64,000 bases of DNA, taken from NCBI RefSeq assembly GCF_022829285.1, contig NZ_JAKSYI010000118.1:62001-126000 (forward strand). Direction: 5' to 3'. Numbering within the stretch: position 1 is the stretch's first letter; each line of letters opens with the position of its first letter. The notes beneath the pieces were generated by a model that searched no databases, had not been told where the DNA came from, and saw only the letters and a program-made list of their open reading frames with translations. Source of the stretch: Methylobacterium sp. J-078 (GTDB lineage: Bacteria; Pseudomonadota; Alphaproteobacteria; Rhizobiales; Beijerinckiaceae). A program made the position numbers and the translations under genes. Shown here one piece after another: positions 34,827 through 43,208 of this stretch.

Positions 34827-35081
34827 GTGAAACGGATCGCGTACAGCAAGGCGGCCCTGAAGACGCTGAGCCGGATGCCGGCCAACGTCTCGGCGATGAT
34901 CCGGTCCAAGATCGCCCTGTTGGCGGCCGATCCGGCGGCGCAGGCCAACAACGTGAAGGCCCTCAAGGGGGAGCCGGGGATCTATCGCCTGCGCGTCGGC
35001 GACTGGCGCGTCCTCTATACGGACCAGGGCGAGATCCTCGCCGTGATCCGGGTCGCCCCTCGGGGCAGCGCCTATGACTGA
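34827..35081 (+). CDS. RelE/ParE-family toxin
   Basis: An 84-residue toxin starting with GTG (MKRIAYSKAALKTLSRMPANV). The family core is LKGEPGIYRLRVGDWRVLYTDQGEILAVIRVAPRGSAYD, including the arginine and tyrosine positions conserved in RelE/HigB ribonucleases. It is followed 78 bases later by an HTH antitoxin gene; the toxin-first order resembles higBA. Both stand on the strand opposite the GTA genes, between gp15 and gp14. Confidence 0.85.
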   Translation: MKRIAYSKAALKTLSRMPANVSAMIRSKIALLAADPAAQANNVKALKGEPGIYRLRVGDWRVLYTDQGEILAVIRVAPRGSAYD

Positions 35082-35101
35082 CCCTGATGAAACCGCCGGA
35101 G

Positions 35102-35152
35102 CGGAACGCACCGAATTGGAATGCGCTGAAACGGAACTTGCTGGAATGGAAC
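35102..35152. repeat. 15-bp tandem repeat, about 3.4 copies
   Basis: CGGAACGCACCGAAT, TGGAATGCGCTGAAA, CGGAACTTGCTGGAA and a partial TGGAAC follow each other in the gap between the toxin and antitoxin genes. The pattern is (C/T)GGAA repeated every 15 bases. It lies just before the antitoxin start and may influence its translation. Confidence 0.7.
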
Positions 35153-35159
35153 TCGGCCC

Positions 35160-35534
35160 ATGAACGCCCAGACCATCGTCACCCCGGCGGGCGAGCGCCT
35201 CGTCGTCCTGTCCGAGGCCGATTTCCGCGTCCTGACCGAGGCGGCCGAGGACAATGCCGACCGCCTCGCGGTCCAGGAGTTCCGCCGCCGGCTCGCCGCC
35301 GGCGAAGAGGAACTGCTGCCCTCCGTCATGGTGGACCGCCTCCTGGCGGGCGAGAACCGCATCCGCGTCTGGCGCGAGCATCGCGGTCTCACCGCCCGCG
35401 CCCTGGCGGAGGCGGCCGGGATCGCCCAACCCTTCCTGTCGCAGATCGAGACGGGCAAGCGCGAGGGCACCGTGGACACCCTGCGTCGGATCGCCGAGGT
35501 CCTGTCGGTCGCGATCGACGACCTCGTCAGTTAG
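35160..35534 (+). CDS. XRE-family HTH antitoxin
   Basis: A 124-residue protein. The N-terminal half (EADFRVLTEAAEDNADRLAVQEFRRRLAAGEEE) resembles the toxin-binding region of antitoxins. The C-terminal half is a Cro/C1-type helix-turn-helix (IRVWREHRGLTARALAEAAGIAQPFLSQIETGKREGTVDTLRRIAEVL). It pairs with the RelE-like toxin upstream. The last four bases overlap the stop region of gp14 on the other strand. Confidence 0.85.
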   Translation: MNAQTIVTPAGERLVVLSEADFRVLTEAAEDNADRLAVQEFRRRLAAGEEELLPSVMVDRLLAGENRIRVWREHRGLTARALAEAAGIAQPFLSQIETGKREGTVDTLRRIAEVLSVAIDDLVS

Positions 35535-36001
35535 CCGTCGCCCACGCCGGGAAAGCGGAAAACGTGCGCGAGGTGGCGCAGCCACCAGCCCGTCAGGGCC
35601 ACCTCCGTGACGGCGGCGCCGTCATAGGCGTGGACCATCGTGCCGGCGTGAGCGCCAGCGCCAGCGCCGGTGGCGATGGCGCAGTGCCGGGCCGGCAGGT
35701 GGGCGCGGAAGCGGAACAGCAGCACGTCGCCGGCCCGGGGCGGTCCGTCGACGGGCGCGAGGTGGCGCCTTGCCGCCTCCGCCAGGGGATCGCTGCCGGG
35801 GCGCGCCGATTCGGCCCAGGACGCGGAATAGGGCGGGGCCGCCTCCGGTTCGGGGCCGAGGGCCTCGCGCCAGACCCCGCGCAGGAGGCCGAGGCAGTCG
35901 CAGCCGACGCCCTTGAGGGAGGCCTGGTGGCGGTAGGGCGTGCCGATCCAGCCCCGCGCCAGGGCGACGATCGTCTCGGGGTTCACCGTTTCGGTTTTCA
36001 T
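35531..36001 (-). CDS. GTA gp14-like NlpC/P60 cell-wall peptidase
   Basis: A 156-residue protein. The start at 36001 gives MKTETVNPETIVALARGWIGTPYRHQ. The catalytic cysteine lies in GVGCDCLGLLRGVW near residue 34, and a histidine in ARHCAIA near 108, as in NlpC/P60 endopeptidases. RcGTA gp14 is the tail-associated peptidase that helps DNA pass the recipient's cell wall. It lies seven bases from gp13 and is separated from gp15 by the inserted toxin-antitoxin genes. Confidence 0.88.
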   Translation of the reverse strand: MKTETVNPETIVALARGWIGTPYRHQASLKGVGCDCLGLLRGVWREALGPEPEAAPPYSASWAESARPGSDPLAEAARRHLAPVDGPPRAGDVLLFRFRAHLPARHCAIATGAGAGAHAGTMVHAYDGAAVTEVALTGWWLRHLAHVFRFPGVGDG

Positions 36002-36008
36002 GGCGGCC

Positions 36009-36902
36009 TCAGCGGAACAGGCTGCCGCCGTCGAGGCCCGGGCCGGAGCCGGGGACCGGGCGCAGCACGAAGTCGTTACCCGGTAGGTGCGGGAAGCCCT
36101 GGAAGTTCGGCACGTTGGCGAACTTCTCGCGGCAGGTGGCCAGGCGCTTGTCGCAGCCCGCAATGAGGCGGAAGCGGTCGCCGGCCCGGATCGCGGCGGC
36201 GGGCGCCTGCCAGAGTTCGAGGCGGACCGCGCCGCCCGCCGCGACTTGCGCCCGCAGATCGGCCGCGTGGCCGCTGGCGGACCCGCTGGTCCAGACGAGC
36301 CGCCCGCCCGCGAACCAATGGTCCGGGAAAGCGCTCGCCAGCACCACCTCCAGGGTGCCGGGCTCGGGCGTGGCGCGGACGCTGCCGGTGGTGGAGAAGC
36401 GCGCGTCCGTCAGGTCGACCCGGCAGCGCGCATCGCCGAGATCGGCCCCGCAGGTGGCGCGGTAGGTCCGGCCCTGCTCGGCGTCGAGGCGGTCCATCAA
36501 CCCGCGCAGCTCGGCCACGAAGGCGCCCCCGGCGCGACGGACCTCGCCGACCGTGCCGATCTCGAGGAGCAGGCGGGTCTCCGAGTCGCGCCAGTTCACC
36601 AGCCAGGTCTCCACGCCGGCCCCGTCGTAGAGGCCGCCCGCGATGTCGGCCTCCGTGAGGCCCATCGCGCTGAGCGCCCCCGCCACCTCGCCGCCCGCGA
36701 TGGCGAAGCCGAGTTCGGCGCTGGCCTCGGCCGCCTCCAGGCCGGTGCCGGCCGCATGCGTCAGGCCCCCGAAGGTCAGGTCGCGGTCGTGGTCCGTGAA
36801 GCCGAGGCGCAGCCCGTCGCGCCGGGTGAGCGCCCAGCAATGGCACAGGGTGGTGGCCCCGCCGGCCAGATGCGCGGCGAGGTCGGGGGGCAGGTCGCGC
36901 AT
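36009..36902 (-). CDS. GTA gp13-like hub protein (DUF2163)
   Basis: A 297-residue protein with the DUF2163 N-terminus (LCHCWALTRRDGLRLGFTDHDRDL) and a C-terminal phage BR0599-type region. Cysteines in TCGADLGDARC and in AGCDKRLATCREKFANVPNFQG are positioned like the residues that hold an iron-sulfur cluster in RcGTA gp13. It forms the hub of the baseplate. A LysR gene has been placed 28 bases upstream, separating it from gp12. Confidence 0.87.
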   Translation of the reverse strand: MRDLPPDLAAHLAGGATTLCHCWALTRRDGLRLGFTDHDRDLTFGGLTHAAGTGLEAAEASAELGFAIAGGEVAGALSAMGLTEADIAGGLYDGAGVETWLVNWRDSETRLLLEIGTVGEVRRAGGAFVAELRGLMDRLDAEQGRTYRATCGADLGDARCRVDLTDARFSTTGSVRATPEPGTLEVVLASAFPDHWFAGGRLVWTSGSASGHAADLRAQVAAGGAVRLELWQAPAAAIRAGDRFRLIAGCDKRLATCREKFANVPNFQGFPHLPGNDFVLRPVPGSGPGLDGGSLFR

Positions 36903-36930
36903 GGCCGGGAAAATCCTCGTGGAGACAGCC

Positions 36931-37839
36931 TCAGGAGCGCTGCGGGTTGACCCGCGGGTCGGCCCGGAGCCGAGCCACGGCGAGGTCGATGAACGCGCGC
37001 ACCTTGGCGGGGGCGCGCCGGCCCTCGGGGCTGACGACGTGGACCGGCATCGGTGCCGCCTCCGGATCGTCGAGGACGAGCCGCAGGCGCCCTTCCGCCA
37101 GCGCCGGGGCGACCTGGTAGGACAGGAACTGCGCGATGCCCTGGCCGGCGAGCGCCGCCGCCAGGACGGAATCGATGGTGTTGCAGGTGAGCCGGGGGCG
37201 CGGGGCGCCCCGCGGCGACGGCTCGAAGCCCCCCTGCCCGAAGCCCCCCGGCCCGGTACTGGCCGAGCCGATGACGGCGTGGTCGCGCAGGTCCCGCGCG
37301 GTCGCGGGGGCGCCGTGCCGGTCGAGATAGTCCGGCGCCGCGCAGAGCACCCGGCGGACGGTGCCGACCCGGATCGCCGCGAGGCCGGAATCGGCCAGCG
37401 GACCGATGCGGATGCCCGCGTCGGCGCCCTCGTCGATCAGGTTGATCACCCGGTCGAGGAACAGGGCACGGGCGCTGACGGCGGGGTGGCGCGCGAGGTA
37501 CTCCGTGATCACGGGCAGCACGTAGAGCCGTCCGAACTGCACGGGCGCGGTGACGGTCAGGGTTCCCGACGGTGTCGCGTAGGAGCCGGATGCGGCGGCC
37601 TCCGCCTCCTCGATCTCGGCCAGGATGCGCCGGCAATCCTCCAGGTAGCGCCCGCCCGCCTCGGTGAGCTTCACCGTGCGGGTGGTGCGCGTCAGGAGCC
37701 GGGTCCCGATCCTGTCCTCCAGGGCGGCCACCGCCCGGGTCACGGCCGGCGGGCTCATGCCGAGCTGGCGTGCCGCTCCGGCAAAACCCCCGCTCTCCGC
37801 CACGCGGACGAAGACCCGCATTGCCTGCCACCGATCCAT
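36931..37839 (-). CDS. LysR-family transcription regulator
   Basis: A 302-residue full-length LysR protein. The HTH reads SGGFAGAARQLGMSPPAVTRAVAALEDRIGTRLL, and the effector domain extends to the end. It is the kind often found divergent from GST and flavin-oxidase genes, and here the GST gene lies 136 bases away on the opposite strand, so the shared spacer is the likely control region. It is part of a three-gene module inserted between GTA gp13 and gp12. Confidence 0.88.
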   Translation of the reverse strand: MDRWQAMRVFVRVAESGGFAGAARQLGMSPPAVTRAVAALEDRIGTRLLTRTTRTVKLTEAGGRYLEDCRRILAEIEEAEAAASGSYATPSGTLTVTAPVQFGRLYVLPVITEYLARHPAVSARALFLDRVINLIDEGADAGIRIGPLADSGLAAIRVGTVRRVLCAAPDYLDRHGAPATARDLRDHAVIGSASTGPGGFGQGGFEPSPRGAPRPRLTCNTIDSVLAAALAGQGIAQFLSYQVAPALAEGRLRLVLDDPEAAPMPVHVVSPEGRRAPAKVRAFIDLAVARLRADPRVNPQRS

Positions 37840-37975
37840 GCCGTCCTCCGCGGGCCCTCGATTGTTCCATCTGGCGGAAGAGTGGCTTGCGTGGAAAGCG
37901 CATTCTCATCGCCGGGCGCAGGAGCTTGAATGCGGGTGTCGCCGGTGCCCCGGCTGAACCTCGCGGAGACCTCCC

Positions 37976-38590
37976 ATGAAGCTGTTCCACTTCGCCCTGT
38001 CCGGCCACGCCCACCGGGCCCGCCTGTTCCTGTCCCTGCTCGGCGTGCCCTGCGAGGTCGTCGAGGTCGACCTCGCGAAGGGCGAGCACAAGGCGCCGGA
38101 CTTCCTGAAGCTGAATTCCTTCGGCCAGGTGCCGGTGCTCGTCGACGGCGAGACGGTCGTGCCGGATTCCAACGCCATCCTGGTCTACCTGGCCAAGCGC
38201 CTCGGCCGCACCGACTGGCTGCCGGAGGACGCGGCCGGCGCGGCGCGGGTGCAGCGCTGGCTCTCGGTGGCGGCCGGCCCCATCGCCTTCGGCCCGGCGG
38301 CCGCGCGTCTCATCACCGTGTTCGGCGCCGCTTTCGACGCGGCCGAGGTGATCGCCCGGGCCCATCTGATCCTGGGCCGGATCGAGGCGGAACTCGCCGA
38401 CCGGCCCTGGCTCGCCGCCGACCACCCGACCCTCGCGGACGTGGCGCTCTACAGCTACGTCGTCGCCGCCCCCGAGGGGAACGTCGACCTCGCCCTCTAC
38501 GGCGCGGTCCGCGCCTGGCTCGCCCGCATCGAGGCCCTGCCGGGCTTCGTGCCCTTCCCGCAGACGCGCGCGGGCCTGCGCGCCGCCTGA
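37976..38590 (+). CDS. Glutathione S-transferase
   Basis: A 204-residue GST. The N-terminal thioredoxin fold starts MKLFHFALSGHAHRARLFLSLLG and has the cis-proline region FGQVPVLVDGETVVPDSNAILVYLAKR (glutathione-binding Ser near residue 66). An all-helical C-terminal domain with DHPTLADVALYSYV follows. Substrate unknown; divergence from a LysR gene suggests induction by a small molecule. A flavin oxidase gene follows 29 bases later. Confidence 0.87.
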   Translation: MKLFHFALSGHAHRARLFLSLLGVPCEVVEVDLAKGEHKAPDFLKLNSFGQVPVLVDGETVVPDSNAILVYLAKRLGRTDWLPEDAAGAARVQRWLSVAAGPIAFGPAAARLITVFGAAFDAAEVIARAHLILGRIEAELADRPWLAADHPTLADVALYSYVVAAPEGNVDLALYGAVRAWLARIEALPGFVPFPQTRAGLRAA

Positions 38591-38619
38591 GCCTCAACCC
38601 CAACTTGAGGAGAACGCCA

Positions 38620-39558
38620 GTGTCCCTCTCCGATATGACTCTCTCCGAATCGCCCACCGCGCCCTGGCACGCGGGCGAAGTCGTCATCCAGGCGCATGTC
38701 GGCGTCGCCGAGCGGATGGCCGAGCTCGGCCCCCGCGTCATCCGCGACCACCTGATCGCGCAGCACCGCGAATTCTATCGCCACCTGCCCTTCGTGGTCC
38801 TGGGCACGGTCGACCCGGAGGGCGAGGCCTGGGCGACGGTGCGGACCGGGGCGCCGGGTTTCCTCGACGCGCCAGACCCCGAACACCTGCGGGTGCGGGC
38901 GGCGCCCGAACCCGGCGATCCGGCCGAGGCGGGGCTCGCGGACGGGGCCGCCGTGGGCCTCCTCGGGATCGACCTCGGCACGCGGCGGCGCAACCGTCTG
39001 AACGGCACCGTGGCGCGCGAGGCGGCGGACGGCTTTTCGATCCGCGTGGCGCAGAGCTTCGGCAACTGCCCGCAATACATCCGGGTCCGGACCGATCCGG
39101 AGCCGGTCCCGGCGGCGGCGTCCGCCCCGCTCGTGTCGCATCGCCTCGACGCGCAGGCTCGCGCCCTCGTGGCGAACGCCGAGACGTTCTTCGTCGCCAG
39201 CTACGCGCCCGGCGCGGACGGCACCCGGCAGGTCGACGTCTCGCATCGCGGCGGCCCCGCCGGCTTCGTCCGGGTGGATGGCGACGGGGTCCTGACGGTG
39301 CCGGATTATTCCGGCAACCGGTTCTTCAACACCCTGGGCAACATGCTCGCCAACCCGCGCGCCGGGCTCCTGTTCATCGACTTTCCCACCGGCGACCTCG
39401 TGCAGATGACCGGGCACGCGCAGGTGGTCCTCGACGCCCCCGACCTTGCGGCGTTCCCCGGCGCCGAACGGCTCTGGCGCTTCACGCCCCGCACGGTGGT
39501 CCGGCGTTCCGGCGCCTGGCCGCTGCGGTTCTCGCCCCCTACGGCACGATCTCGATGA
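38620..39558 (+). CDS. Pyridoxamine-phosphate-oxidase-like flavoprotein, 3' truncated
   Basis: A 312-residue protein with GTG start behind GAGGAG. Two PNPOx-like split-barrel segments can be seen: HLPFVVLGTVDPEGEAWATVRTG near residue 57 and TFFVASYAPGADGTRQVDVSHRGG near 195, with GNRFFNTLGNMLANPRAGLLFIDF. Relatives often carry a further region after the point where this one breaks off. Here the last residues (RFSPPTARSR) overlap the 3' end of gp12 by 20 bases. I infer that the end of the gene was lost at the junction of the inserted module. It may still fold, since the flavin domains are whole. Confidence 0.75.
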   Translation: MSLSDMTLSESPTAPWHAGEVVIQAHVGVAERMAELGPRVIRDHLIAQHREFYRHLPFVVLGTVDPEGEAWATVRTGAPGFLDAPDPEHLRVRAAPEPGDPAEAGLADGAAVGLLGIDLGTRRRNRLNGTVAREAADGFSIRVAQSFGNCPQYIRVRTDPEPVPAAASAPLVSHRLDAQARALVANAETFFVASYAPGADGTRQVDVSHRGGPAGFVRVDGDGVLTVPDYSGNRFFNTLGNMLANPRAGLLFIDFPTGDLVQMTGHAQVVLDAPDLAAFPGAERLWRFTPRTVVRRSGAWPLRFSPPTARSR

Positions 39559-40192
39559 GCGGCACCCGCGGGATTTCCCCCGCGGCGAAGGCCGAGAGGT
39601 CGACGGTGAGGTCGTCGGTGTCGAAGCGGACCGGGACGTCGAAGGCAAAGCCCGCCGTCACGCGCGCGCCCAGTCCCGGCACGGCGTCGGCCGCGAAGGT
39701 GAGGCGCCCGGTCGTCGCGTCGCAGGCGACCTTGGCGGCCGGCACCGCGAGGCCGTTCACCGCCACCCGCACGCTCTCGCCCACCGGCTTGGCGATGGTC
39801 CGGCGGTAGGGCATCGGCCCGGTGCCGTAGGTCTTGGCGAGCTGGAACACGCGGGTGGTTCCGTCCCCGAGGCCGAGGAACTGGTCGGTGGCCGCGATCC
39901 CGCGCGAGGGCGGGCCTGAGGTCGAATCGACCCGGTCGCGGTAGCGGAAGCCGTAGAGCCGGCCCCGCCGCTCCTCGAAGAAGCTCAAGACCGCGTGCAG
40001 GGCATCGAGGGTGCGGATGCCGAAGCCGGCATCGTAGCGCCGGCGCGAATCGGCCCAGCGGCTGTTGCGGTGCTCGCGGCCCGAGGCCAGGGTCACGATC
40101 TCGGTGAGCCGGCTCGGGCCGCCGCTGCCGCGCAGGGCGACATCGAGGGGAAAGCGGACCTCGTGGAAGTCGCTCGGCGGTTCGCTGGCCAT
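39539..40192 (-). CDS. GTA gp12-like distal tail protein (DUF2460)
   Basis: A 217-residue DUF2460 protein with the conserved start EVRFPLDVALRGSGGPSRLTEIVTLASGREHRNSRWADSRRRYD, then FEERRGRLYGFRYRDRVD. In RcGTA gp12 is the distal tail protein joining the tail tube to the baseplate. It lies 19 bases from gp11. Its 3' end overlaps the flavoprotein gene on the other strand. Confidence 0.9.
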   Translation of the reverse strand: MASEPPSDFHEVRFPLDVALRGSGGPSRLTEIVTLASGREHRNSRWADSRRRYDAGFGIRTLDALHAVLSFFEERRGRLYGFRYRDRVDSTSGPPSRGIAATDQFLGLGDGTTRVFQLAKTYGTGPMPYRRTIAKPVGESVRVAVNGLAVPAAKVACDATTGRLTFAADAVPGLGARVTAGFAFDVPVRFDTDDLTVDLSAFAAGEIPRVPLIEIVP

Positions 40193-40211
40193 GGTGCTTT
40201 CCTCCTTGGCC

Positions 40212-40784
40212 TCACAAGCCGCGCCGGCCCCGGGCCACCGCGCGGGCGAGGCCGGCGGCCACCTGCGCCTCCGAGCGGCGGAAGCTCTCGAGGTCGGGGG
40301 TGGCGATGTGGATGGTCACGGGGGCGGCGCCCTGGCCGCCGGCCGCGACGCCGAGGCGCCCGTCGCTGCCGCGCTTGAGCGGCAGGATCGCCTCCGGCCC
40401 GGCCTCGCCCATCAGGCCGAGGCCGTCGCGCATGGGAAAGTAGGTCGGCGCAGCCACCACGCCGCCGGCCGCGAAGGGACGCACGCGGCCCTGCTGGAGG
40501 ACGCCGCCGCGGGCGAAGGCCGTGTCCGTGCCGGCGCCCGCTCCGATCAGCCCGTTCACCACCCGGGTGATCCCGGCCTTGACCGGGGTCAGGGCCGCCT
40601 TGATCGCCACGCTGGAGAGCTTCGTCGCCAGGGTGCCGAGCACGCTGTCGAGCTGGCGCCCGGCCCCGACATTGGTGCTGAGGGCCTTCGACAGGCTCTG
40701 GCCGAAGCGCTGGGCGAGCCGGTCGAGGGTCTCCAGCTGACGGGCGCGGGCCGCGGTGGTTCGGTCGGTCTCGGTCTCGGCCAT
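40212..40784 (-). CDS. GTA gp11-like short tail tape-measure protein
   Basis: A 190-residue protein far shorter than phage tape measures but normal for GTAs. The first half is a helix that could form a coiled coil (ARQLETLDRLAQRFGQSLSKALS). The second half has the glycine-rich FARGGVLQQGRVRPFAAGGVVAAPTYFPM and GLMGEAGPEAILPLKRG motif, found near the C-terminus of tape-measure proteins. It sets tail length. Confidence 0.85.
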   Translation of the reverse strand: MAETETDRTTAARARQLETLDRLAQRFGQSLSKALSTNVGAGRQLDSVLGTLATKLSSVAIKAALTPVKAGITRVVNGLIGAGAGTDTAFARGGVLQQGRVRPFAAGGVVAAPTYFPMRDGLGLMGEAGPEAILPLKRGSDGRLGVAAGGQGAAPVTIHIATPDLESFRRSEAQVAAGLARAVARGRRGL

Positions 40785-40800
40785 GGCGGGGTCCTTCGGG

Positions 40801-41019
40801 TCAGGTCGGGTCGGGGTAGCGCCCGATCAGGTCCCGCAGGGCCGCCCCGTCGAGGGCGGCGCGGGGTCCGGTCAGGCCGGCGGCGGCCATCAGTTCGCGC
40901 GGCGTGGCGCGCCAGAAATCGCGCGGGCGCCAGCGCAGGCGGCCGAGGCCCAGCGCCAGCGCTGCGTCCCACGGGAAGGCGGAGGGCGGCTCCGGCGCGG
41001 CCCCGCCCGTGGGGTTCAA
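40801..41019 (-). CDS. GTA gp10.1-like small chaperone
   Basis: A 72-residue protein (WDAALALGLGRLRWRPRDFWRATPRELMAAAG) of the rcc01693-type family that always follows gp10 in GTA clusters. It is comparable in place to the frameshift product (G-T type) of phage tail-assembly chaperones. Its start overlaps the end of gp10 by four bases. Confidence 0.82.
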   Translation of the reverse strand: MNPTGGAAPEPPSAFPWDAALALGLGRLRWRPRDFWRATPRELMAAAGLTGPRAALDGAALRDLIGRYPDPT

Positions 41020-41339
41020 GGGTTCTCGGAGGCCTCGCCGAAGGCAGCGGCGAGCACGGCGCCGATCGCCGTCCCGATCGCCTCCAGGTCGCCGGCCAGC
41101 GGCAAGGCCGCGACGGCGGCATCGTCGAGGGCGTGGCCGCCGCCGCGTAGCGCCGCGCCGAGGAGCGCGACGAGGTCGCGGCTCTTCAGCCGGCCGTCCG
41201 CGAAGCGGGCGGCGAGGTCGGTCAGGTCCGCGGCCCCGAGGGCGTCCTCGAGTTCAGCGAGCGCGCCGAGGGTGAGGCAGAGGGTGTAGCGCTCGGGGCC
41301 CAGGGCCAGGGCCACCTCGCCGCGCCTGCGGTTGGCCAT
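41016..41339 (-). CDS. GTA gp10-like tail assembly chaperone
   Basis: A 107-residue protein starting MANRRRGEVALALGPERYTLCLTLGALAELEDALG, matching the GTA gp10 (tail-tube GTA-gp10-type) family, which has the common phage pattern of a short beta start and helical remainder. It overlaps the next gene by four bases and gp9 by one base, so it is translated in tight coupling. Confidence 0.85.
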   Translation of the reverse strand: MANRRRGEVALALGPERYTLCLTLGALAELEDALGAADLTDLAARFADGRLKSRDLVALLGAALRGGGHALDDAAVAALPLAGDLEAIGTAIGAVLAAAFGEASENP

Positions 41340-41746
41340 CAGGCGGCCGTGAAGGCGAGGGGGCCGGCCGAGTCGAGGGCCATGTCGAAGGTCACCTCGC
41401 CGGCGTGATCCCCCCGGTATTCGAGGCTGGTGATCTGGAAGCTGCCCTCCAGGGTGCCGAAGCCCGGCACCACCACTTGGTAGGTCTCCAGGGCGCCGTC
41501 GAAGAACACCTGCCGCAGGCGGGCATCGGAGGCCTCGTCGCGGAACACGCCGGAGCCCGTGAGGGCGGCGCGGCGCACCCCCGCCCCGGCCAGGAGCTCG
41601 CGCCAGCGCCCGGCGGAATCGGCGTTCGTGACGTCCACCGTTTCGGTGTTGAAGGCGATCTGTCGGGCGCGCAGGCCCGCCACCGCGAGAAAGCCGCTGC
41701 CGGAGGCGATGCGGATGAGCAGGTCCTTGCCGCGTTGGGCTGCCAT
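41339..41746 (-). CDS. GTA gp9-like major tail protein
   Basis: A 135-residue tail-tube protein (DLLIRIASGSGFLAVAGLRARQIAFNTETVDVTNADSAGRWRELLAGAG). The family TP901-1-type motif of threonine- and aspartate-rich strands is clear: ETVDVTNADSAGRW. It polymerises into the tail tube. Gene length and place match RcGTA gp9. Confidence 0.9.
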   Translation of the reverse strand: MAAQRGKDLLIRIASGSGFLAVAGLRARQIAFNTETVDVTNADSAGRWRELLAGAGVRRAALTGSGVFRDEASDARLRQVFFDGALETYQVVVPGFGTLEGSFQITSLEYRGDHAGEVTFDMALDSAGPLAFTAA

Positions 41747-41771
41747 GGTGGGCTCCGTGGGTTCTGGGGAA

Positions 41772-42206
41772 TCAGGCGGGCAGGCGCTCGGTGATCGCGC
41801 CGAGGTTCAGGACGGCGCGGGTCTCGCCGCTCGCCGGATCGCGGCGGACCGCGATGGAGGCGAGGTCGAGGCGCACCAGGGCGTGGCCGGCGAGGCTGAG
41901 CGGCGCGTCGTGCAGGAGATCGGCGATGCGCTCGGCGACGTCGACCGCGCTGCGGGTCGAGCCGGGCCGGGCGAACACCGTCAGGCCGAGGACGTGCCGG
42001 TGGCGCCGGGCGCCGTCGACGGATTCGTCGCGGATCTCGGCATCGCCGAACAGGGCGTAGACCGGGCCCGCCCCGCGCGGGGGTTCTTCGGTGAGGCGGA
42101 AGGCGCCCCCCATCAGGCGCGCCAGGGTCGCGTCGGTGGCGAGGTAGGCCAGGATGGCGGCGCGCAGCGCCAGGAGCGGGCTGGTGGGGGAGGGGGGCAG
42201 GCTCAT
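41772..42206 (-). CDS. GTA gp8-like tail terminator (DUF3168)
   Basis: A 144-residue DUF3168 protein: LLALRAAILAYLATDATLARLMGG at the start, then VYALFGDAEIRDESVDGARRHRHVLGLTVFAR and AERIADLLHDAPL. DUF3168 proteins cap the tail tube and join it to the head. The start ATG at 42206 overlaps the end of gp7 by four bases. Confidence 0.87.
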   Translation of the reverse strand: MSLPPSPTSPLLALRAAILAYLATDATLARLMGGAFRLTEEPPRGAGPVYALFGDAEIRDESVDGARRHRHVLGLTVFARPGSTRSAVDVAERIADLLHDAPLSLAGHALVRLDLASIAVRRDPASGETRAVLNLGAITERLPA

Positions 42207-42571
42207 GCGGCGGCTCCGGCGGTGAGTTCCTCCACCTGGCAGACCAGCTCGCGCCGGCGCCCGTCCGGGTCGCCCGCGCTGCGGATGGCGAAGCGGCGCG
42301 GGCCGCTCGCCAGCCGCATCCCCGGGGTGATCCTGGCCGGGGTGATCTCGGGCCCGAAGCGGAACCGGACCCGGTGGGTGGCCACCACCTCTGCGCGCCC
42401 GAGCCGCGTGCCCTCGACGGAGCGCAGCGGCTCGATGGCGCCCCACAGGAGCGGGCCGGCCTCGAAGCGGCGCACCACGCCGCCGAACCCGTCCGGCGCC
42501 TCGAGCGGGCGTTCGAGCACGAAGCGGCGCCGCCGCGCGCCGATGGGCACGCGGATGGGAGACTGGGACAT
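42203..42571 (-). CDS. GTA gp7-like head-tail adaptor
   Basis: A 122-residue protein of the phage head-tail joining family: PIGARRRRFVLERPLEAPDGFGGVVRRFEAGPLLWGAIEPLRS, with the tail part ITPGMRLASGPRRFAIRSAGDPDGRRRELVCQVEEL. The start ATG at 42571 lies 29 bases past the gp6 stop. It sits between connector and tail terminator as in RcGTA. Confidence 0.85.
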   Translation of the reverse strand: MSQSPIRVPIGARRRRFVLERPLEAPDGFGGVVRRFEAGPLLWGAIEPLRSVEGTRLGRAEVVATHRVRFRFGPEITPARITPGMRLASGPRRFAIRSAGDPDGRRRELVCQVEELTAGAAA

Positions 42572-42599
42572 GGCGATGGACCTTCCGAGAGGACGGGCG

Positions 42600-43169
42600 C
42601 TACAGGCGCAGCCGGCGCAGGGGCGCGACGAGGGCCGCGACATCGGGCGGGGGCGGGCCGTCGCCCGCGCCGTCGCCCCGATGCTCGAAGGCGTGGGCGA
42701 CCAGGAGCCGGATCGCCTGGGCGAGCGGCGGCGGCAGCGGCGGCCCGGCCCCGCCATGGCCGGCATCGACCTCGATCAGGGCGGCGCGGCGGTCCAGGGC
42801 CGGTACGGCCGGATCGATGACGAGGCCCGGCGCCTCGACGGGGTCCGGCCCCAGCCGTACGAGCCCGGGGGCGAGGTCGGTGACGATGCCGGCGGTGTCG
42901 ACGAGGCCCGCCCGCGCCACCGCCACCAGGGGGCCGAGCGGCAGCGGCATCCGGCCGTCCGCCGGCCAGGCGGTGAGCATCAGCCGGTAGCGCCCGGGGA
43001 CCAGGATGCGGCGGGTGGCGAGCTCCACCCGGGCCCGGGTGGCCGCGATCAGGCGCTCCACCAGGGCGTCCTCGGCGCCGCCATCGTCGGGGTCGAGGCG
43101 CAGGAACCCGCGCATCTCGGCCAGACTCACCGGCTCGACGATGGCGGCCTCGACGCGTATCGGGTTCAT
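42600..43169 (-). CDS. GTA gp6-like head-tail connector
   Basis: A 189-residue protein with the connector signature VEAAIVEPVSLAEMRGFLRLDPDDGGAEDALVERLIAATRARVELATRRIL near its start, as in Gp6/HK97 connector families. It would stack under the portal. It should follow the capsid gene directly; here two protease genes on the other strand lie between it and the capsid fragment. Confidence 0.87.
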   Translation of the reverse strand: MNPIRVEAAIVEPVSLAEMRGFLRLDPDDGGAEDALVERLIAATRARVELATRRILVPGRYRLMLTAWPADGRMPLPLGPLVAVARAGLVDTAGIVTDLAPGLVRLGPDPVEAPGLVIDPAVPALDRRAALIEVDAGHGGAGPPLPPPLAQAIRLLVAHAFEHRGDGAGDGPPPPDVAALVAPLRRLRL

Positions 43170-43208
43170 CGTCGTCTCCGGATGGGGGCGTTTTCGGAAG
43201 GGATCGCG

